A stretch of 64,000 nucleotides of DNA from Peribacillus huizhouensis (GCF_014138605.1 NZ_JACJHX010000005.1:186001-250000), one strand, 5' to 3'. Shown: positions 16,466-25,559, numbered from the stretch's first letter. Made by a program: numbers and translations. Notes: generated by a model not told the origin, from the sequence alone.

Positions 16466-17419
16466 ATGACAAAACCGAGCAAAGGGACAAGATCAGGCAA
16501 GCATAGAAGAAAGAAAAAGAAGAAGGTTTTTTTATCGTTTCTTCTATTGATTGTTCTTATAGGAATTGTGGGAGCAGGCTATTTATTTGTTGAATATAAG
16601 ATGGCATTGCAGAAATCGCGAGCAGATATTGATCAAAATCTAAAGTCTGATATTGAATTCAAAGGTGTGGAAGATGAACTAGGTAGGGTTAATATCCTGC
16701 TGCTTGGAGTAGATACAAGGGGGACAGAAAAGTCCCGCACAGATACGATTATGATTGCTCAATATAATCCAGAAACGAAAAAATCAAAGTTAGTATCACT
16801 TATGCGGGATATCTATGTAGATATTCCTGGACATCGAAAAAATAAACTGAATGCAGCATATGCATTTGGAGAAACCGAATTATTAAGAAAGACGATTAAG
16901 GAAAACTTTGATGTAGATCTACAATATTACGCTATTATCGATTTCAAGGGATTTGCTAAAACGATTGATGTAGCCTTCCCTAAAGGAGTTGAAATCGATG
17001 TGGAACAGAAAATGTCAAAAGGAATAGGCATGACTCTTCAGCCAGGTATTCAACAATTAAACGGAGAACAATTACTTGGATATGTCAGATGGCGCGGTGG
17101 TCCGGATAGTGACTTTGGCCGTGTCAATCGACAACAAAAGGTCATGCAAATACTGGCTGATAAACTAGCTAGCGTTCAAGGTGTGTTAAAGCTACCAAGA
17201 ATGGTTGGAACGATTCAGCCGTACATCTTAACGAATCTTAGTTACGCCAATCTATTAGGAATGGGCACTTCGTTTTTAACAGATAGCAATCAAGATATTC
17301 AAAAGCTGACGATACCCATTGATGGTACAGCAAGAGATGCTAGGCATTCAGTAGGTTTAGTTCTGGAAATCGATATGGAAAAGAATAAAAAAGCCTTAAA
17401 AGCATTTTTAAATGAGTAA
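16466..17419 (+). CDS. LytR-CpsA-Psr (LCP) family cell-wall glycopolymer ligase
   Basis: The protein (317 residues from ATG 16466) has a basic N-terminus (KHRRKKKKK), one membrane anchor (FLSFLLLIVLIGIVGAGYLF) and an extracellular LCP domain. Conserved LCP residues are visible: NILLLGVDTRG, RTDTIM, and LMRDIYVDIPGH with KLNAAYAFG, then LLGYVRWR and DFGRVNRQQ. LCP enzymes attach wall teichoic acid or other polymers from undecaprenyl carriers to peptidoglycan. The upstream in-frame ATG 16427 has no ribosome site, whereas ATG 16466 follows AAAGGGCG at about ten bases. No teichoic acid genes are adjacent. A strong terminator follows. Confidence 0.88.
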   Translation: MTKPSKGTRSGKHRRKKKKKVFLSFLLLIVLIGIVGAGYLFVEYKMALQKSRADIDQNLKSDIEFKGVEDELGRVNILLLGVDTRGTEKSRTDTIMIAQYNPETKKSKLVSLMRDIYVDIPGHRKNKLNAAYAFGETELLRKTIKENFDVDLQYYAIIDFKGFAKTIDVAFPKGVEIDVEQKMSKGIGMTLQPGIQQLNGEQLLGYVRWRGGPDSDFGRVNRQQKVMQILADKLASVQGVLKLPRMVGTIQPYILTNLSYANLLGMGTSFLTDSNQDIQKLTIPIDGTARDARHSVGLVLEIDMEKNKKALKAFLNE

Positions 17420-17442
17420 TACGTTAAAGGATGATGAATAAG

Positions 17443-17478
17443 GATAACTCCCCAGTCATTAAACTGGGGAGTTATCTT
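17443..17478 (+). terminator. Terminator after the LCP gene
   Basis: GATAACTCCCCAGT and ACTGGGGAGTTATC form a perfect 14-bp stem with a six-base loop, followed by TTATT. Confidence 0.85.
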
Positions 17479-17624
17479 ATTCGTGATCCTTTTTTGTGAA
17501 ACCAAGCTATAAAGATATCGATTGAACCCTTTCCTAAAGTCTGGGTAATAATAATTAAAATAATTTGAAAATTTAGTTATAATTACAGTATACAAATTAA
17601 TATAGCAAAGGAGATTAGAAAAAA

Positions 17625-18803
17625 ATGACGAGTATGACGAGTATGAGCAGAGAGAGCAAAGGATACTTTGGAGAATTTGGAGGAAGTTTCATTCCTGAAG
17701 ATTTACAACAAGTTATGAATGGTATTGAGGAACAATTTTTACACTATAAGGATGATCCAGAATTTCAAAAAGAATATGAGTTTTATTTAAAAGAATATGT
17801 CGGCCGGGAAAATCCATTAACCCATGCAGAAAATTTGTCCAAACAAATCGGTGGCGCCAAAATTTATTTAAAACGTGAAGATTTAAACCATACGGGTGCT
17901 CATAAAATTAATAATGTGATTGGTCAAATTTTATTAGCAAAAAAGATGGGTGCCAAAAGGATTATTGCTGAAACAGGAGCAGGGCAGCATGGAGTGGCTA
18001 CGGCTACTGCTTGTGCGATGTTTGGTATGGAATGCGTAATCTATATGGGGAAAGTCGATACGGAAAGACAAGCACTAAATGTTTTTAGAATGGAATTGTT
18101 AGGGGCAAAAGTCGTATCAGTCGAAAAAGGCAGAGGGAGACTGAAAGAAGCGGTAGATGAAGCGTTACAGGATTTAATTCAAAATTATAAAAACACTTTT
18201 TATCTGATCGGTTCAGCTGTTGGACCACATCCTTACCCGACAATGGTTAAACACTTCCAAGCTATTATTAGTAAAGAATCTAAATCTCAGATTTTGGAAA
18301 AAGAAGGGAAACTCCCTACTGCCGTTGTTGCATGTACGGGTGGTGGCAGTAATGCGATCGGTGCATTTGCCCACTATTTGGATGAACCAAATGTTCGTTT
18401 AATTGGAGTGGAACCAAAAGAAGCCCCAACTTTATCAGAAGGTGTTCCAGCTGTTCTTCACGGTTTTAAAAGTTATACATTGTTAGATGAAGAAGGAAAC
18501 CCCAAACCAACATTTTCGATTGCAGCTGGATTAGATTATCAGGGGATCGGACCTGAACATAGTTATTTGAAAGAAAATGGCAGAGCAGAATACGTGACAG
18601 CTAGTGGTGAGGAAGCATTAGAAGCTTTCCAAACCTTATCAAAGCTAGAGGGGATTATTCCAGCTTTAGAAAGCTCACATGCAATAGCGTATGCCATAAG
18701 ATTAGCAAAAGAATTATCAAAAGATGATATTTTGATTGTGAATCTATCTGGACGTGGGGATAAAGATGTGGAGCAAGTGTTCCAGATGATTAAAGAGAAA
18801 TAA
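17625..18803 (+). CDS. trpB: Tryptophan synthase beta chain, stand-alone copy
   Basis: The 392-residue PLP enzyme joins indole and serine to make tryptophan. The PLP lysine is Lys94 in HTGAHKINN, the catalytic Glu is in ETGAGQHGVA near residue 116, and the phosphate-binding GGGSNAIG loop is present. GRGDKD is found near the end. No trpA, trpC or other trp gene is nearby, so this copy is likely used for salvage of indole or is a second paralogue beside a trp operon elsewhere. The start with AAAGGAG nine bases upstream of ATG 17625 is clear. The N-terminus has a repeated TSM motif (MTSMTSMS), so downstream ATG codons at 17634 and 17643 are weaker options. Confidence 0.92.
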   Translation: MTSMTSMSRESKGYFGEFGGSFIPEDLQQVMNGIEEQFLHYKDDPEFQKEYEFYLKEYVGRENPLTHAENLSKQIGGAKIYLKREDLNHTGAHKINNVIGQILLAKKMGAKRIIAETGAGQHGVATATACAMFGMECVIYMGKVDTERQALNVFRMELLGAKVVSVEKGRGRLKEAVDEALQDLIQNYKNTFYLIGSAVGPHPYPTMVKHFQAIISKESKSQILEKEGKLPTAVVACTGGGSNAIGAFAHYLDEPNVRLIGVEPKEAPTLSEGVPAVLHGFKSYTLLDEEGNPKPTFSIAAGLDYQGIGPEHSYLKENGRAEYVTASGEEALEAFQTLSKLEGIIPALESSHAIAYAIRLAKELSKDDILIVNLSGRGDKDVEQVFQMIKEK

Positions 18804-18834
18804 TCCATTTAAAATATGGAACTGGTGCCGTCCC

Positions 18835-18924
18835 AAAAGGGTCTGACCATGCACGATATACATGGTTCATAGTGGTCTTATGCTAAATCTGAACTGTAAG
18901 TCGTGGTTGTGTGGTCTGACCCTA
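18835..18924. repeat. Family B palindrome, copy B4
   Basis: AGGGTCTGACCATGCAC and GTGTGGTCTGACCCT form the ends, with a diverged inner part. It lies between the convergent trpB and terpene cyclase genes and could serve as a terminator for both. Confidence 0.8.
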
Positions 18925-18952
18925 ACATTATAGGATATACGCCCTCTATAAC

Positions 18953-20836
18953 TTACTTATGAAGATACTTCCTTTGATAATGACTTAGTGCAAGTAGCGG
19001 GAAAATATAGCGGTAGCTGTGGTAATGCATATACACATAACCTGGTAAGCCTTGGCCTACCGGATAGTCGTTTGTCCAGTTTGATCTTTGCCCTTCATGT
19101 ATAAGATAAGCGATACCTTTGTCAATAGCAGGTGTTGGTGTAGGAGAAATGGAGATTAGTGCATCAACGGCCCAAGCAGTTTGGGTCAAATTGCTTGCTC
19201 CTAAGGCATTATACTTCTTGCGCAGATCGCTTATGCAGGATTCTCCCCACCCACCATCTTCGTTTTGAATGCTCATTAGCCATTTCGCTGCCTTTTGAAT
19301 GGCGGGGTGATTGCTCACTTCGCCCACAGCCCGAAGGCCCGTTAATGCTGCCCAAGTTCCGTAAATATAACAAATTCCCCACCTACCATACCATGATCCG
19401 TTTTTTTCCTGAGTTTGAAGTAGCCATTTTACAGCTCTTCTTGTAGCGCCGGTGTTTTTTTTTCTATTTGAAAAATTGCCGATGAATTCTAGTGTTCTTC
19501 CGGTAAGATCAGGAGTGGAGGGATCGATGAGTATATATTCAGCATTTTCAATCGGCAATAACTGCAACCATTTACTATCTACGTTTTTTTCAAAAGCGGG
19601 AAACCCACCATCATCATTCTGTGTCGATAGTACATATGACAACCCACGATTATAGGCTTTTTTTACAGATGGCTCTAAAGAAGTGGTTGGATATATTGCT
19701 CTTAGTGCAGCTGTTGTGTCATCGATATCCGGGTTGATCGTGTTGCCATCCGTAAAACCCCAGCCACCGGGAAGCGTTTGGGGGTTATGTAGACGCCAAT
19801 CCCCGTATTTAACATGTTGACGGGCGAGCAAATATTGATCTGCTTTTTGGATCGATGGGTCATCTATCTCTAATCCAGCTTCTTGAAGGGCGTAAGTAAT
19901 GAGTGCTGTATTCCAAATTTCAGGCCTTGTGAATTGAATATGTAGCTGTCCATCAATCGAAGTCGACATGGCTCTTAATCCTTCGACAGCTTTTAGAATG
20001 ATGGGATCTTTCTTTGAATGACCTTGTGAGAGTAAAGCAAAAATCATAAAAAAAGTAGCGCTAAAAAAATTGTAAAGGGTCCCGTCTTGTTCCGTGCGTT
20101 CAAGCATATACTTTTTAATTCCGCTGACAGCCATTTTATGCAGGAGAGAAGGAAGACCAATAAGATTTTTGACACCAGAGCAAATCGTAGTAACAAAGGC
20201 CCGACCTTCATCAGATCTGAAATCATGCCATGGGTCCTCCGAACGGGAAGATAGCAAGTCTTTCAAATGAGGAACTGATGTGATGTTTACTTGAAATTTA
20301 TGATCAGAGCACAGTAGAATCGGCAGAAAATTTGACCTAGCATATACTGATAAATCATACATACTGATAGGGAAGGATGGGGGCAACAATACAGCCTCGA
20401 TGGGAATTGGGAAAATAAGCGGCCATTTCAATTGCCCAGTAAGTGTCAGCATAATTTTGGTTATCCAGTTTGCTTCACTCAACCCTCCTTTAGCAGTAAT
20501 GAATTGTTGGGCTTTTTTCATATGCTCATCTTTTTCCTGATGTAGTCCAGATAAAAGTAAAGCATAATAGGCTTCTATCGTCAGTGAGACATTTCCGTCT
20601 TGTTCATCTTGGAATAACTTCCACGCCCCATTATTCCCTTGGCGGCTTATGATTCTTTCTGTTAAAGATCGAATGAAAGCTTCATCCTGAATGTCGAGTG
20701 TTTTTAATAAGATAATCATAAATGCGTCAGGTGTAATGCCAATTTCAAATGGATAATGCCAGGAGCCATCTGGTTGCTGATCTAACCGTAGCTGCATAAT
20801 CAGCCGGTCAATTTCAGTTTTTACATATTGAACCAT
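18953..20836 (-). CDS. sqhC: Squalene-hopene-cyclase-type terpene cyclase (SqhC class)
   Basis: The 627-residue protein belongs to the class II triterpene cyclases. The general-acid motif DXDD is seen as DIDD at residues 370-373 (PDIDDTTAAL). Several QW repeats occur, such as QPDGSWHYP, QNDDGGFPAF, QEKNGSWYGRWG and QNEDGGWGE. In B. subtilis the orthologue cyclises tetraprenyl-beta-curcumene in the sesquarterpene pathway, a late sporulation product; hopene synthesis from squalene is the alternative. It is probably membrane-associated. ATG 20836 is chosen because AAGGGGGG lies just upstream; an in-frame start 14 codons earlier lacks this. The gene stands alone and runs against trpB. Confidence 0.88.
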   Translation of the reverse strand: MVQYVKTEIDRLIMQLRLDQQPDGSWHYPFEIGITPDAFMIILLKTLDIQDEAFIRSLTERIISRQGNNGAWKLFQDEQDGNVSLTIEAYYALLLSGLHQEKDEHMKKAQQFITAKGGLSEANWITKIMLTLTGQLKWPLIFPIPIEAVLLPPSFPISMYDLSVYARSNFLPILLCSDHKFQVNITSVPHLKDLLSSRSEDPWHDFRSDEGRAFVTTICSGVKNLIGLPSLLHKMAVSGIKKYMLERTEQDGTLYNFFSATFFMIFALLSQGHSKKDPIILKAVEGLRAMSTSIDGQLHIQFTRPEIWNTALITYALQEAGLEIDDPSIQKADQYLLARQHVKYGDWRLHNPQTLPGGWGFTDGNTINPDIDDTTAALRAIYPTTSLEPSVKKAYNRGLSYVLSTQNDDGGFPAFEKNVDSKWLQLLPIENAEYILIDPSTPDLTGRTLEFIGNFSNRKKNTGATRRAVKWLLQTQEKNGSWYGRWGICYIYGTWAALTGLRAVGEVSNHPAIQKAAKWLMSIQNEDGGWGESCISDLRKKYNALGASNLTQTAWAVDALISISPTPTPAIDKGIAYLIHEGQRSNWTNDYPVGQGLPGYVYMHYHSYRYIFPLLALSHYQRKYLHK

Positions 20837-21079
20837 TACATTCCCCCCTTTAAAAACTGCACGAATACCACTATTCAACGATATGACTAGGAAGCACTTG
20901 TTATGAAAAAACTTATATTTACTAAATGATAAAAAGGTAATGTGATTAGTCAGAAGGCAATAATGGTTAGTAAAAAGGTTAAAATGGCGAGTTATAAGGA
21001 GTTAAAGGAAAGGAGTTCAAAGCGAAAAAGCTAAGATCCTAATATCGGTGGGTGCTACTCTCTTCTTTTCATAATAAAA

Positions 21080-21115
21080 AAGAGCAGATGTGAGAAGAAC
21101 CCAGGCATTTGCTCT
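21080..21115. terminator. Imperfect hairpin in the sqhC-DUF1450 gap
   Basis: AAGAGCAGATG pairs imperfectly with CATTTGCTCTATT across about 15 bases. The gap 20837-21286 otherwise holds the sqhC promoter region and a family A remnant. I see no gene in it. Confidence 0.35.
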
Positions 21116-21135
21116 ATTACATATGATTCGAACGG

Positions 21136-21226
21136 GCAGCCAAACATGAAGCATGGCTTAGAGGAATCGAAGAAGCGTAGGTGGGGGATGAAGAAAACCC
21201 CCACTGATTGGAGTTTCATCCTATTT
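21136..21226 (+). repeat. Family A remnant, copy A6
   Basis: AACGGGCAG, GAGGAATCGAAGAAGCG and GTGGGGGATGAAGAAAACCC followed by CCACTGATTGGAGTTTCA match parts of A2 in order. Inner stems are deleted and the right end is altered. Confidence 0.7.
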
Positions 21227-21286
21227 GGATTGTACTCAAGTTTTTCCTATTATAATACGTTCCGAATCATCATTTGAACTAATGCT

Positions 21287-21556
21287 TCACTTTATTTCTT
21301 CTTTCAGCAGAGCCAATAAATCACCAGAATCATTCGCTGTAACTATCGTACCATTCAGTTTCGCGTAAGCAGACTGCTTGCACAATTTACATTCGCTTAA
21401 ACATTCATACTCTTTGTAGGAAACGCGGGGATTTTTTAGAAAGTCACCATACTTTTCTGCTTGTTTTTCGTCTAGAAACCGATCTAAGTTTGTTTGGCAG
21501 AATTCAAGGTTGATTTTTGGTTTTTTCGTAAATAAATTACTGATAAATGCCAACAT
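21287..21556 (-). CDS. DUF1450 (YuzB-like) small protein
   Basis: The 89-residue protein matches the DUF1450 family in its C-terminal two thirds: EFCQTNLDRF, then YECLSECKLCKQSAYAKLNG, then TIVTANDSGDLL. Three Cys in CLSECKLC give a possible metal or redox site, with one more Cys near residue 20. B. subtilis YuzB has the same core. The function is unknown. The start has AAGGAAGAGA upstream. The last codons, ATA AAG TGA, coincide with a TTCACTTTAT sequence on the + strand that is identical to the right end of family A repeats. Confidence 0.75.
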   Translation of the reverse strand: MLAFISNLFTKKPKINLEFCQTNLDRFLDEKQAEKYGDFLKNPRVSYKEYECLSECKLCKQSAYAKLNGTIVTANDSGDLLALLKEEIK

Positions 21557-21605
21557 AAAATCTCTTCCTTTTATTTTTGCTTTTCCTGGGAACGAATATT
21601 GTAGC

Positions 21606-21656
21606 TTTATCCCATATTAACGGGGGAAGCCCCCACTTAATGAAGTTTTCCTTTAT
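21606..21656 (+). repeat. Family A minimal copy A10 (51 bp)
   Basis: TTTATCCCATATTAACGG is joined to GGGAAGCCCCCACTTAATG and AAGTTTTCCTTTAT. Both family ends and the flanking TTTAT are kept, but all inner stems are lost. It lies 50 bp upstream of the DUF1450 gene. Confidence 0.75.
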
Positions 21657-21814
21657 TATATCACCCTAATTCTTAACGTGATACTTGAATGCTTTCCTAA
21701 TTCTTCTCAAAAAGGCAAAAAGTTAAAAATTCACACTGTTTTGGGTTAATATAATAAGTGGAATAAAAAATATGACTAAATGAGAATAGAAAAAATAGAA
21801 GATGGGGGATCATC

Positions 21815-22348
21815 ATGAAATTATTAGGAATTTCAGGGGCATTAATCGGTACAAAAACGGCTGTTGCCGTAAATGAAGTATTAACGCAAGCGAGTCAACA
21901 TCCACATATAGAGACTGAGCTTCTTGATTTAAAAGACTATAAAGTGGAGTTTGTCGATGGTAGATCTTTCGATGCATACAATGAAGATACACGAACAGTA
22001 ATTAATAAAATTTTACAAGCTGATTTTTTTGTCATTGCGACTCCTGTCTATCAGTCTTCTTTAACAGGCGCTTTAAAAAATCTGTTTGACCATTTGCCAA
22101 CAACCGTTTTTGAAGGAAAGGTTGTCGGTTATGTTTCTACTGCAGGCTCTAATATGCATATGCTTGTTGCAGAAAATCATTTGCGACCGATACTTTCATA
22201 TTTTAAGGCGCATGTTGCTACGAGAAATGTCTTTGTGAGCAATGAATGCTTCAATAAAGAAAATGTAATTGAGAACGATGATGTGAAACACAGATTGGCT
22301 GACCTAGCTGAAGAATTAGTAGTGCTCCATACTAAACTTAACGGTTAA
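21815..22348 (+). CDS. NADPH-dependent FMN reductase family protein
   Basis: The 177-residue protein is a flavodoxin-fold NAD(P)H-dependent FMN reductase (SsuE/chromate-reductase type). It begins LLGISGALIGTKTAVAVNEV, where the first loop binds the FMN phosphate. TPVYQSSLTGALKNLFDHLP is the second flavin-binding segment, and GYVSTAGSNMHML the third. The substrate is not certain. SsuE-like reductases supply reduced FMN to alkanesulfonate monooxygenases, but no ssu genes are here. The iron transporter genes downstream would suit a reductase that frees iron, though a Fur-type promoter and 340 bp separate them. The start has GGGGGAT upstream of ATG 21815. Confidence 0.82.
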   Translation: MKLLGISGALIGTKTAVAVNEVLTQASQHPHIETELLDLKDYKVEFVDGRSFDAYNEDTRTVINKILQADFFVIATPVYQSSLTGALKNLFDHLPTTVFEGKVVGYVSTAGSNMHMLVAENHLRPILSYFKAHVATRNVFVSNECFNKENVIENDDVKHRLADLAEELVVLHTKLNG

Positions 22349-22366
22349 TAATCGTTAAGTTTAGTA
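22329..22366. other. Perfect 15-bp inverted repeat over the end of the FMN reductase gene
   Basis: ATACTAAACTTAACG (22329-22343) and CGTTAAGTTTAGTAT (22352-22366) surround the stop codon TAA. No T-run follows. It may be an mRNA 3' end structure or an intrinsic terminator without a U-tract. Confidence 0.6.
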
Positions 22367-22438
22367 TAGGAAATAGCTAATGAATCAGCAATTTAGAACA
22401 CCCAATTGAAATAATTGCTAACATATCCATAAAACTGG

Positions 22439-22506
22439 TTGACACTCGGTCAGATAATGATAGAATGATACTGTAACATTCTAATTGATAATGAATATCA
22501 TTATTA
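22439..22506 (+). promoter_or_regulatory. Fur-regulated promoter region for the iron transporter operon
   Basis: TTGACA (22439-22444), a 16-bp spacer and TAGAAT (22461-22466) make a sigma-A-type promoter. GATAATGATAGAATGATA overlaps its -10 and resembles a Fur box. A second, near-perfect box TGATAATGAATATCATTA starts at 22486, fitting the 7-1-7 consensus TGATAAT-N-ATTATCA with one change. Iron-loaded Fur should block this promoter. Confidence 0.8.
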
Positions 22507-22540
22507 CAAACTTATCTCTATTAAGGCTGTCTTATAAGCA

Positions 22541-22627
22541 AAGGGTCAGACCACGCAACAACAAAATACAGATAATGATAAGTTTATAAGAGACTACATA
22601 CTGATTTTAGAGCGCGAGGTCAGACCC
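22541..22627. repeat. Family B palindrome, copy B5, in the iron transporter leader
   Basis: AAGGGTCAGACCACGCA pairs with GCGCGAGGTCAGACCC. The copy sits between the Fur-controlled promoter and the first transporter gene, so the mRNA leader would carry this hairpin. Confidence 0.8.
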
Positions 22628-22690
22628 ATAAAGGACAACCGTATTTACTTCGAGACAAATTAAACAGACCAGGGAAAAGTAGGACGAAAT

Positions 22691-23641
22691 ATGAAGCTAC
22701 GATATTTACTAGTATTATTGATTGTTTTATCTTTTACTTCCTTGTTCATTGGTGTAAAGGATATTAGCCCGATTGATTTATTAAATCTTGGAGATGACCA
22801 AGTACAAATTATGTTGCAAAGCAGATTACCACGGCTAGTTAGTATTATTGTCGCTGGAATTAGTATGAGTGTGACGGGTTTAATCATGCAGCAGCTGAGT
22901 AGAAACAAATTTGTTTCGCCAACCACTGCTGGAACGATGGACTCTGCTCGACTTGGCCTGATGGTTGCAATGATTATTTTTAGTTCAGCTAGTCTATTCG
23001 AAAAGATGCTTGTCGCGTTCGCATTTGCTTTAGCTGGAACCTTTATATTTATGAAGATTTTAGAAAAGGTCAAGTATAAAGATGCCATCTTCATTCCGTT
23101 AGTAGGATTAATGTTTGGAAATATAGTAGGCTCTGTTACGACTTTCTTTGCCTACGAATATGATTTGCTTCAAAGCTTGAATACATGGTTAAATGGAGAC
23201 TTTTCAATGATCATGTCAGGTAGATATGAATTGATTTACATAAGTATTCCATTAATGGTGGTAGCTTATTTGTTTGCTAATAAGTTTACGCTAGCTGGGA
23301 TGGGAGAAGATTTCGCGATCAATCTTGGGCTCAATTACAAGCTGATTGTGAACATCGGTCTTGTTATTGTAGCTTTAGCAGCAACTTCCGTTCTTCTAAC
23401 AGTCGGTACGATTCCATTTCTAGGTTTAATTATTCCGAATATTGTTTCTATCTATTTAGGCGATAACTTGAAAAAAAGCCTTTCTCATACAGCAGCATTA
23501 GGCGCAGTATTTTTGCTTTTCTGCGACATATTGGGCCGACTGATTATCTATCCATTTGAAATTCCAATTGGCCTTGTAGTAGGGGTAATTGGCAGTGTGA
23601 TATTTATTTATCTTCTAATGAGGAGAAAGGCATATGAATAA
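22691..23641 (+). CDS. yclN: Iron-siderophore ABC permease, YclN type
   Basis: The 316-residue protein is a FecCD-family permease with about nine membrane helices. RLPRLVSIIVAGISMSVTGL is the conserved N-terminal segment, and GTIPFLGLIIPNIV is the conserved cytoplasmic coupling region. In B. subtilis, YclNOPQ imports petrobactin-type siderophores, and the present set matches that operon in gene order, with two permeases, one ATPase and one binding lipoprotein. Fur boxes upstream support iron control. It overlaps yclO by eight bases, which shows tight coupling. The ligand is inferred from homology; other catecholate siderophores are possible. Confidence 0.85.
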   Translation: MKLRYLLVLLIVLSFTSLFIGVKDISPIDLLNLGDDQVQIMLQSRLPRLVSIIVAGISMSVTGLIMQQLSRNKFVSPTTAGTMDSARLGLMVAMIIFSSASLFEKMLVAFAFALAGTFIFMKILEKVKYKDAIFIPLVGLMFGNIVGSVTTFFAYEYDLLQSLNTWLNGDFSMIMSGRYELIYISIPLMVVAYLFANKFTLAGMGEDFAINLGLNYKLIVNIGLVIVALAATSVLLTVGTIPFLGLIIPNIVSIYLGDNLKKSLSHTAALGAVFLLFCDILGRLIIYPFEIPIGLVVGVIGSVIFIYLLMRRKAYE

Positions 23642-24587
23642 TAAGTTTAAAATAATTATGCTCGCAGTAATTGCTACGTTACTGACGGCATTATTCCTTT
23701 TTTATAAACTAGGTCCTAACATCGCTTATGTTCTGCCACTTAGGACAGTGAAGGTATTGGCCATCATAATAACCGGAAGTGCTATTGCTTTTTCAACAGT
23801 CATTTTCCAAACCGTTACAAATAATAAGATACTAACACCAAGTATATTAGGCCTGGACAGCATGTATATGCTCGTTCAGACAGGCGTTATATTTGTACTA
23901 GGTTCGACAAATATTGCGATTCTGAATAAAAACTTTAACTTTTTGCTATCTGTCGCTTTCATGCTTTTGTTTGCCAGTATTTTGTTTAGATTTATGTTTA
24001 AAAATGAAAAAGGCCGAAATATCTACTTCCTATTACTAATAGGTATGATTTTCGGAACGCTATTCTCAAGCTTGTCTTCTTTCATGCAAGTATTGATAGA
24101 TCCAAACGAATACCAAATTGTTCAAAACAAGATGTTCGCAAGCTTTAACAATATAAAAACTGATTTGCTTCTACTAGCAGCGATTTTAATGCTTATTACA
24201 ACGCTTTATTTCCTACGGTTTGCAAAATATTTAGATGTGATGTCACTTGGGAGAGCACAGGCAATAAATTTAGGAGTCGATTATGATTTCGTAATGAAAC
24301 GGATATTATTAGTAGTTGCGATTTTGACTTCCATATCGACTGCACTTGTTGGTCCAATCACGTTTTTAGGGTTATTGGTAGCGAATGTCGCGTATCAATT
24401 TATAAAATCATATAAGCATAAACATCTGATCCCTGCAGCCATGCTAATCAGTATTATTGCATTAGTTGGAGGTCAAATGTTGGTAGAAAGAGTCTTTACT
24501 TTTTCAACAACATTAAGTGTCATCATTAACTTTATCGGTGGCGTATATTTCATCTATCTTCTATTAAAGGAGAATAAAACATGGTAA
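23634..24587 (+). CDS. yclO: Iron-siderophore ABC permease, YclO type
   Basis: The 317-residue protein is the second FecCD-type permease, forming a heterodimer with YclN. LPLRTVKVLAIIITGSAIAF is near the N-terminus and TALVGPITFLGLLVANVAYQ marks the coupling region. About nine membrane helices are predicted. It overlaps the genes before and after by eight and seven bases, respectively. It should be made in equal amounts with its partner. Confidence 0.85.
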   Translation: MNNKFKIIMLAVIATLLTALFLFYKLGPNIAYVLPLRTVKVLAIIITGSAIAFSTVIFQTVTNNKILTPSILGLDSMYMLVQTGVIFVLGSTNIAILNKNFNFLLSVAFMLLFASILFRFMFKNEKGRNIYFLLLIGMIFGTLFSSLSSFMQVLIDPNEYQIVQNKMFASFNNIKTDLLLLAAILMLITTLYFLRFAKYLDVMSLGRAQAINLGVDYDFVMKRILLVVAILTSISTALVGPITFLGLLVANVAYQFIKSYKHKHLIPAAMLISIIALVGGQMLVERVFTFSTTLSVIINFIGGVYFIYLLLKENKTW

Positions 24588-25339
24588 CGGTTAAAAAATT
24601 ATTTAAAAAATATAATAATAAATCGGTTGTCGAAGATGTTTCAATTGAAATTGCCAAAGGGAAGATTACTTCGTTTATCGGTCCGAATGGTGCTGGGAAA
24701 AGTACAGTACTAGCTATGATTAGCCGATTGATTGCTAAGGATGAAGGAGAAATTCTAATAGAAGGTCAAGAACTCAGTAAATGGAAGAGCAATGAGCTTG
24801 CGAAGAAAATCTCGATTCTTAAACAGGCGAACCATATTAATATTCGCCTGACAATTAAGGAACTTGTCGCTTTTGGTCGATTTCCCTATTCACAAGGGAA
24901 ATTGACGAAAGAGGACTGGAGATTTGTTGATGAAGCAATCGCGTACATGGAATTGACGGATATGCAAGACAAATTCCTAGACCAATTAAGCGGCGGCCAG
25001 CAGCAAAGGGCTTATATTGCTATGGTCATTGCCCAAGATACTGAATATATTCTTTTAGATGAGCCACTTAATAATTTAGATATGAAGCATTCTGTGCAAA
25101 TTATGAAAGTGTTAAGAAGATTGGCAGATGAAATGGGAAAAACGATTGTCATCGTCATCCATGATATTAATTTTGCTTCAGTCTACTCAGATAATATTGT
25201 TGCTTTAAAAGATGGTAAAGTTGTGCAACATGGACCAGCCCATCAAGTCATTGATACAGACGTATTAAAAGGTATTTATGATATGGATATCATGATCCAG
25301 AACGTCAATGAAAATAAAATTTGTATGTATTACGCTTGA
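24581..25339 (+). CDS. yclP: Iron-siderophore ABC ATPase, YclP type
   Basis: The 252-residue cytoplasmic protein powers siderophore import. Walker A is GPNGAGKST (near residue 38), the signature is LSGGQQQRAYIA, and Walker B is YILLDEPLNNLD followed by the switch His in VIVIHDINFA. The start lies within the end of yclO. The binding-protein gene follows after 220 bp. Confidence 0.93.
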   Translation: MVTVKKLFKKYNNKSVVEDVSIEIAKGKITSFIGPNGAGKSTVLAMISRLIAKDEGEILIEGQELSKWKSNELAKKISILKQANHINIRLTIKELVAFGRFPYSQGKLTKEDWRFVDEAIAYMELTDMQDKFLDQLSGGQQQRAYIAMVIAQDTEYILLDEPLNNLDMKHSVQIMKVLRRLADEMGKTIVIVIHDINFASVYSDNIVALKDGKVVQHGPAHQVIDTDVLKGIYDMDIMIQNVNENKICMYYA

Positions 25340-25437
25340 AGTTTCCATTTGGTTATTCATCATTTCAACGAACAAAAAGGAAATCAGGCATCGTTGCAAC
25401 GGTTATTTGATTTACCATCATATAGCGTTAAGATAAC

Positions 25438-25451
25438 GATGGGGCCCCATC
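25438..25451. other. Perfect 14-bp palindrome in the yclP-yclQ gap
   Basis: GATGGGGCCCCATC lies in the middle of the 220-bp space before yclQ, followed by CTTGTCGAAG at 25459. It could be a processing or regulator site that uncouples yclQ from the membrane genes. No separate promoter is clear. Confidence 0.4.
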
Positions 25452-25559
25452 AATCAATCTTGTCGAAGTTTTGGGTAAATTCAATAAACATGCAGTGAAT
25501 TGTTGGTTTTTGTTGCTGAAGTGATTTGAAATAATAATAAAATTTTTCGGGGTGAAGAA

